A stretch of DNA of 64,000 nucleotides, from the NCBI RefSeq assembly GCF_900107125.1, contig NZ_FNOU01000010.1:29052-93051 (forward strand). The letters are read 5' to 3'. Below the pieces are notes generated by a model. The model was not told the DNA's origin, searched no databases, and was given only the letters and a program-made list of their open reading frames with translations. Source of the DNA: Eubacterium barkeri (lineage in GTDB: Bacteria > Bacillota > Clostridia > Eubacteriales > Eubacteriaceae). Of this stretch, positions 60,982-64,000 are shown piece by piece; the first letter of the stretch is position 1, and every line of letters begins with the position of its first letter. Made by a program: the position numbers and the translations under genes.

Positions 60982-61851
60982 CTAAAGTTCTCGGTTTTTT
61001 TCCATATCCCGATGGTCGATGGCCGTCAGATACCCTTGCTTTCTAAAGGCCTGTTCCAACAGGTATGCAAAGGTGACCGAGCGATGCTGACCGCCCGTAC
61101 AACCAAAGGCGATTTCAACGTGCTCCTTCCCCACATTTTTGTATTGGGGGATGACAAAGGCCACCAAATCAGCAACCTTATCATAAAAGGTCCGGGCCTC
61201 GGGGAAGGACATCACATAGTCCCGAACCTCAGCGTCATTGCCCGTTTTGTCCCGAAGCTCCTTTTTATAAAAGGGGTTGGGCAGGAATCGCACGTCAAAG
61301 ACGAAATCAGCTCCCATGGGCATGCCGTATTTAAAGCCAAAGGAAGATACACTCACCCGGATTAAGGCGTTGCCGTCCTCATTCTCCAGAATGCGGTCAA
61401 TGGCCTTCTTCAGTTCCTTCACGCTCATCCCCGTGGTATTGATGATATGATCGGCTTCATCCCGAAGGGGGGCAAGCTTTTCCCGCTCCATCTTAATGGA
61501 TTGGGTGAGGCTTCCGGCCCGGTCTGTCAGGGGATGCTTTCGCCTGGTGGTCTGGTATCGGGTTACCAGGGTTTCTGGATCTGCCTCCAAAAACAGGATT
61601 TCAACCCCATTATTATTATTTTTAAAACTACTCAAAGCCGATTGAAATTGCTCATTGAAAATATCCCCGCGAATATCCGTCACCAGGGCAAGGTTATCAA
61701 TTTCTGAATCCCCGGTTCGACAAAGTTCGACAAAGGTGCGCACCAACTGGGGCGGCACATTATCCACACAAAAAAAACCTGCATCTTCTAAAATCTGTAT
61801 GGCCTGGGATTTCCCAGCGCCAGATAAACCGGTTACGATGATGGTTTGCAT
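60982..61851 (-). CDS. rapZ: RapZ, nucleotide-binding RNase adapter family protein
   Basis: A 289-residue P-loop protein: Walker A GLSGAGKSQA (residues 8-17), DNVPPQLVRTF near 31, and C-terminal FGCTGGQHRSVTFA near 260. In Escherichia coli RapZ guides RNase E; the role of Bacillota homologs (YvcJ) is less clear but also nucleotide dependent. It lies ten bases before yvcK. Confidence 0.94.
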   Translation of the reverse strand: MQTIIVTGLSGAGKSQAIQILEDAGFFCVDNVPPQLVRTFVELCRTGDSEIDNLALVTDIRGDIFNEQFQSALSSFKNNNNGVEILFLEADPETLVTRYQTTRRKHPLTDRAGSLTQSIKMEREKLAPLRDEADHIINTTGMSVKELKKAIDRILENEDGNALIRVSVSSFGFKYGMPMGADFVFDVRFLPNPFYKKELRDKTGNDAEVRDYVMSFPEARTFYDKVADLVAFVIPQYKNVGKEHVEIAFGCTGGQHRSVTFAYLLEQAFRKQGYLTAIDHRDMEKNREL

Positions 61852-61895
61852 CGCCGCCTCCTTTCATTCCCTTCTTGACACCGCCAGCTCTCTCC

Positions 61896-62624
61896 CTACT
61901 CACAATTGACAATCCGTGTGATGGGTACGCCGGCTTCCTCAGCAATTTTAAAACCGCCCTCCACCTTTCCAAGGGTGGCCACCCGATGGGCGTCGCTATT
62001 GATGGCAAATTTCCCACCATAGGGCAAAATTCGCCTCAGCTCCTGAGCATTGAGATGGCTGTGCCGGGGGTTAATCTCTAAGATCACCCCCTTTTCTGCC
62101 GCCTTTTTCCCAACAGCATCCACATCAATGGGACACTTATCCCCAGGATGGGTGATCATCTTCAAATCATACTGATCCATCATGGCCAAATAAGCGGCTG
62201 TGTTACGCGCCCGGGTTTTTTTCTTCATCCAAGGGAACACGTAGGTAAAGTAATTTCGGAGCATCAAATGAATAAAATCCGAAAAGCGATGGGGAATATA
62301 GGTATAATGGTAGCCGGCATAAATCCAGTCACAATTCTTAAGCTCCTCCTCGCCAATGTCGATGGTTCCGTCTGCTCCGATGATGTTAGATTCTACCGAG
62401 AGGTAAATCTCAATATCGTCATACTTAGCGTTCAGGGCATCGATTTCTGCCCGCATTTTGGCAAAATTTTCCTTTTTCACCCCGTATAGGGGGTGGCTTC
62501 TTCCATGGTCTGAAATGACAATGGCTGAAAGCCCCTGCCGCCTGGCCTCCTCTACCATCTCTGTGATGGTCCCCAGGCCATGGCTGTAGGTGGTGTGGGT
62601 GTGCATATCACAAATTAGTCGCAT
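61896..62624 (-). CDS. PHP-domain phosphoesterase
   Basis: A 242-residue PHP protein with the metal motif DMHTHTTYSHG (residues 5-15), ISDHGRSHPLYG near residue 37, and late ITHPGDKCPID and NSDAHR. It resembles the YcdX-type or trpH-like hydrolases; the substrate is unknown. It overlaps murB by ten bases and lies 44 bases before rapZ. Confidence 0.88.
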   Translation of the reverse strand: MRLICDMHTHTTYSHGLGTITEMVEEARRQGLSAIVISDHGRSHPLYGVKKENFAKMRAEIDALNAKYDDIEIYLSVESNIIGADGTIDIGEEELKNCDWIYAGYHYTYIPHRFSDFIHLMLRNYFTYVFPWMKKKTRARNTAAYLAMMDQYDLKMITHPGDKCPIDVDAVGKKAAEKGVILEINPRHSHLNAQELRRILPYGGKFAINSDAHRVATLGKVEGGFKIAEEAGVPITRIVNCE

Positions 62625-63541
62625 TCTTCTCCAATCATAATGACTTCCGTCTTCAGGGCGATGCCGTACTGGCCCAGGACCTCTGCCTGCACCTTTGCAA
62701 TGAGGTCCTGAATATCCCGGGCGGTGGCATCACCACCATTGATGACGAAACCCGCATGCTTTTCAGAGACCCGGGCTCCGCCAACGATGGCCCCCTGCAT
62801 TCCACTGTCCTGGATGAGCTTTCCCGCAAAGTAGCCCGTCGGACGCCTGAAGGTACTCCCAGCACTGGGATACTCTAAGGGCTGCTTACTGCGCCGCCTG
62901 TCGTTAAAGTCTTTCATTTTTCCCTGGATGGTATTGTAATCCCCATCCCTTAACCGTAGTTTAACCCCGGTGACCACCCATCCCTGCTCCTGGATGCTGC
63001 TATGACGATAGCCAAAATCACAGCCCTCAAAGTCCAGGGTAGCACCGGTGCCATCTTTTTTAATGACTGTTACGCCTTCGACGATATCCTTCATCTCACC
63101 GTCGTAGGCCCCGGCATTCATCACCACCGCCCCACCGATGGACCCCGGAATCCCCGAGGCAAATTCCATACCGGTTAAGACGTGCTCCAACGCCACATCT
63201 GCCACGTCCCGAAGCAGGGCCCCGGGCCCGGCAGTAATGGCGGTCTCCGTCACCTGGATCTGTGAAAGGGCCTTGGTTTCGATGATAATGCCGCGGTATC
63301 CCCCATCCCGTACCAAAAGATTGCTGCCATTTCCCTTTAAATAATGGGGCAGTTCCTGGGCCCGGCAGAAGGCTAAAACTTTTTCTAATTCCTGGGTATC
63401 CTGGGGCAGCACAAAAAAGTCTGCTGGCCCCCCAACCCGAAAGGATATATGTTTCGCCATGGGCTCATCCACCAGAAGATGTCCAGCCCCGACGATATTT
63501 TCTAAATATTTCTGAATCTCTTTTTTTTCCAAAATCAACAC
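62615..63541 (-). CDS. murB: MurB, UDP-N-acetylenolpyruvoylglucosamine reductase
   Basis: FAD enzyme of peptidoglycan precursor synthesis, 308 residues. Seen: SFRVGGPADFFVLP near residue 48, GNGSNLLVRDGGYRG near residue 90, SGIPGSIGGAVVMNAGAYDG near residue 127, and the catalytic Ser region SAGSTFRRP. A GTG start at 63541 follows GGGAGG by five bases. First gene of its operon. Confidence 0.95.
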   Translation of the reverse strand: MLILEKKEIQKYLENIVGAGHLLVDEPMAKHISFRVGGPADFFVLPQDTQELEKVLAFCRAQELPHYLKGNGSNLLVRDGGYRGIIIETKALSQIQVTETAITAGPGALLRDVADVALEHVLTGMEFASGIPGSIGGAVVMNAGAYDGEMKDIVEGVTVIKKDGTGATLDFEGCDFGYRHSSIQEQGWVVTGVKLRLRDGDYNTIQGKMKDFNDRRRSKQPLEYPSAGSTFRRPTGYFAGKLIQDSGMQGAIVGGARVSEKHAGFVINGGDATARDIQDLIAKVQAEVLGQYGIALKTEVIMIGEECD

Positions 63542-63564
63542 TTCCTCCCGTGCTTTTCAAAATT

Positions 63565-63593
63565 ATTATAGCACACAAATCCTTTAGCCCCAA
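63565..63593 (-). promoter_or_regulatory. Extended -10 promoter of the murB operon
   Basis: TTGGGG (63588-63593), 17-base spacer, TATAAT (63565-63570) with TGC before the -10, on the minus strand. Confidence 0.75.
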
Positions 63594-63594
63594 T

Positions 63595-63617
63595 AAAAAA
63601 GCTTCCTTAAAGGAAGC
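63595..63617 (-). terminator. Terminator just upstream of the murB promoter
   Basis: GCTTCC-TTTAA-GGAAGC followed by six T on the minus strand. It would end a transcript coming from the right edge, two bases before the murB -35 box. Confidence 0.75.
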
Positions 63618-64000
63618 GCCAGAGCGTAGACAAAGTGGTGTAGCGCGGTTAGGGTGAGGATAAAAAAGATTCACCCCGGACCCCAGCAGTCGCTTGTTGC
63701 CAATCGCCTTTGGCTCTTGGACAAGCGTTGCATGGGTGCTATATCCCAAATCAAAGATTTGGATAGCACCGCAAGGCGCTGACGAACAAAGGGAAAGTTC
63801 TCATTCGTCAGTGCGCAAAACCTTCGGTTTTGATAGGGTTTAAGGCCGGTTAGCCTTCTTGATTTGATGAAAATCGAAACCGCCAGCCCGCAGGGGCAGC
63901 CAGGGTTCTCGTATTTTTATCATCACCCTTCCCTGGGTTTGTCGACAGTCTGAAGCTTCCTTAAAGGAAGCGCTGGTCCCTGCTCGTCATCCGGCGGCAA
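63600..64000 (-). repeat. Hairpin-rich non-coding stretch with a 20-base repeat
   Basis: About 400 bases without a credible gene. A 20-base sequence occurs at 63600-63619 and again at 63954-63973 in the same direction; each contains the palindrome GCTTCCTTAAAGGAAGC. Between them are hairpins at 63735-63770 (GGTGCTAT..ATAGCACC), 63776-63816 (TGACGAA..TTCGTCA), 63817-63831 (AAAACC/GGTTTT) and 63842-63856 (AAGGC/GCCTT). It may be a dispersed intergenic element or a structured RNA ending at the terminator at 63595. Confidence 0.5.

Noticed and set aside
63465..63749. Open frame of 94 codons on the minus strand overlapping the murB start
   Set aside because: It runs through hairpins, a terminator and the murB promoter, and overlaps murB in another frame; it looks like a by-product of the non-coding element.
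1..64000. CRISPR arrays, tRNA or rRNA genes, insertion sequences, prophage
   Set aside because: No regularly spaced repeats, tRNA-like cloverleaf, rRNA segments, transposase or phage structural genes were recognised on either strand.

Overview
The window reads as a chromosomal segment of an anaerobic, low-to-mid GC Bacillota, most likely a Clostridia of the Eubacteriaceae type (inference). Supporting signs are the oxygen-independent (cbi) cobalamin pathway, an oxygen-sensitive class III ribonucleotide reductase, FeoAB ferrous iron uptake, a labile-selenium gene cluster of the kind linked to selenium-dependent molybdenum hydroxylases, strong Shine-Dalgarno sites with sigma-A promoters, and the Gram-positive murB-PHP-rapZ-yvcK-whiA block. 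I see no rRNA, tRNA, CRISPR array, insertion sequence or prophage.

Region 1 (1-19122, minus strand) is one very tight operon of twenty genes behind a promoter and cobalamin riboswitch. In transcription order it is cbiA, a pduX-like kinase, cbiC, cbiL, cbiD, cbiE, cbiT, hemA, precorrin-2 dehydrogenase, hemC, cobA-hemD, hemB, hemL, cbiK, cbiF, cbiG, cbiH, cbiJ, cobQ and cbiB (cut by the window edge). It runs from glutamyl-tRNA through uroporphyrinogen III, precorrin-2 and cobalt insertion to cobyric acid and cobinamide. The late heme genes are absent, so the hem genes here probably serve cobalamin and siroheme.

Region 2 (19201-26250) holds a short DtxR/MntR-family regulator, the CbiMNQO cobalt importer (its own promoter, cobalamin riboswitch and terminator) and a BtuFCD-like importer whose ATPase has an extra C-terminal domain. 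Region 3 (26254-31706) is metal homeostasis: a His-rich Zn/Cd-type P-ATPase behind an ArsR/SmtB-type palindrome, and an feoA-feoA-feoB-Cys-rich-peptide operon.

Region 4 (31747-37940) has an EamA transporter with a G/C-tract palindrome at its promoter, an HD-GYP protein with one changed metal-ligand position, nrdDG behind an NrdR box, a sigma-A promoter, a cobalamin riboswitch and a terminator, then a decayed toxin remnant and an intact relB/relE-type pair. Region 5 (37949-43604) is the selenium/molybdenum set: DUF3343, YedF, YedE, a cysteine desulfurase, SelD, a YqeB-type protein and a ModE-like regulator beside a palindrome, plus a zincin-like protein. Region 6 (43678-55124) is a broken gene followed by the purine operon purL-E-C-F-M-N-H-D. 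Region 7 (55204-64000) has a soluble hybrid histidine kinase, an MBL-fold hydrolase, the whiA-yvcK-rapZ-PHP-murB operon, and a hairpin-rich non-coding stretch at the right edge.

The common thread is cobalt and cobalamin economy. Three cobalamin riboswitches within 15 kb control synthesis, cobalt import and a B12-independent enzyme (NrdD), which suggests that a B12-dependent ribonucleotide reductase lies elsewhere in the genome. I found no clearly new multi-gene system; the less ordinary points are listed as findings.
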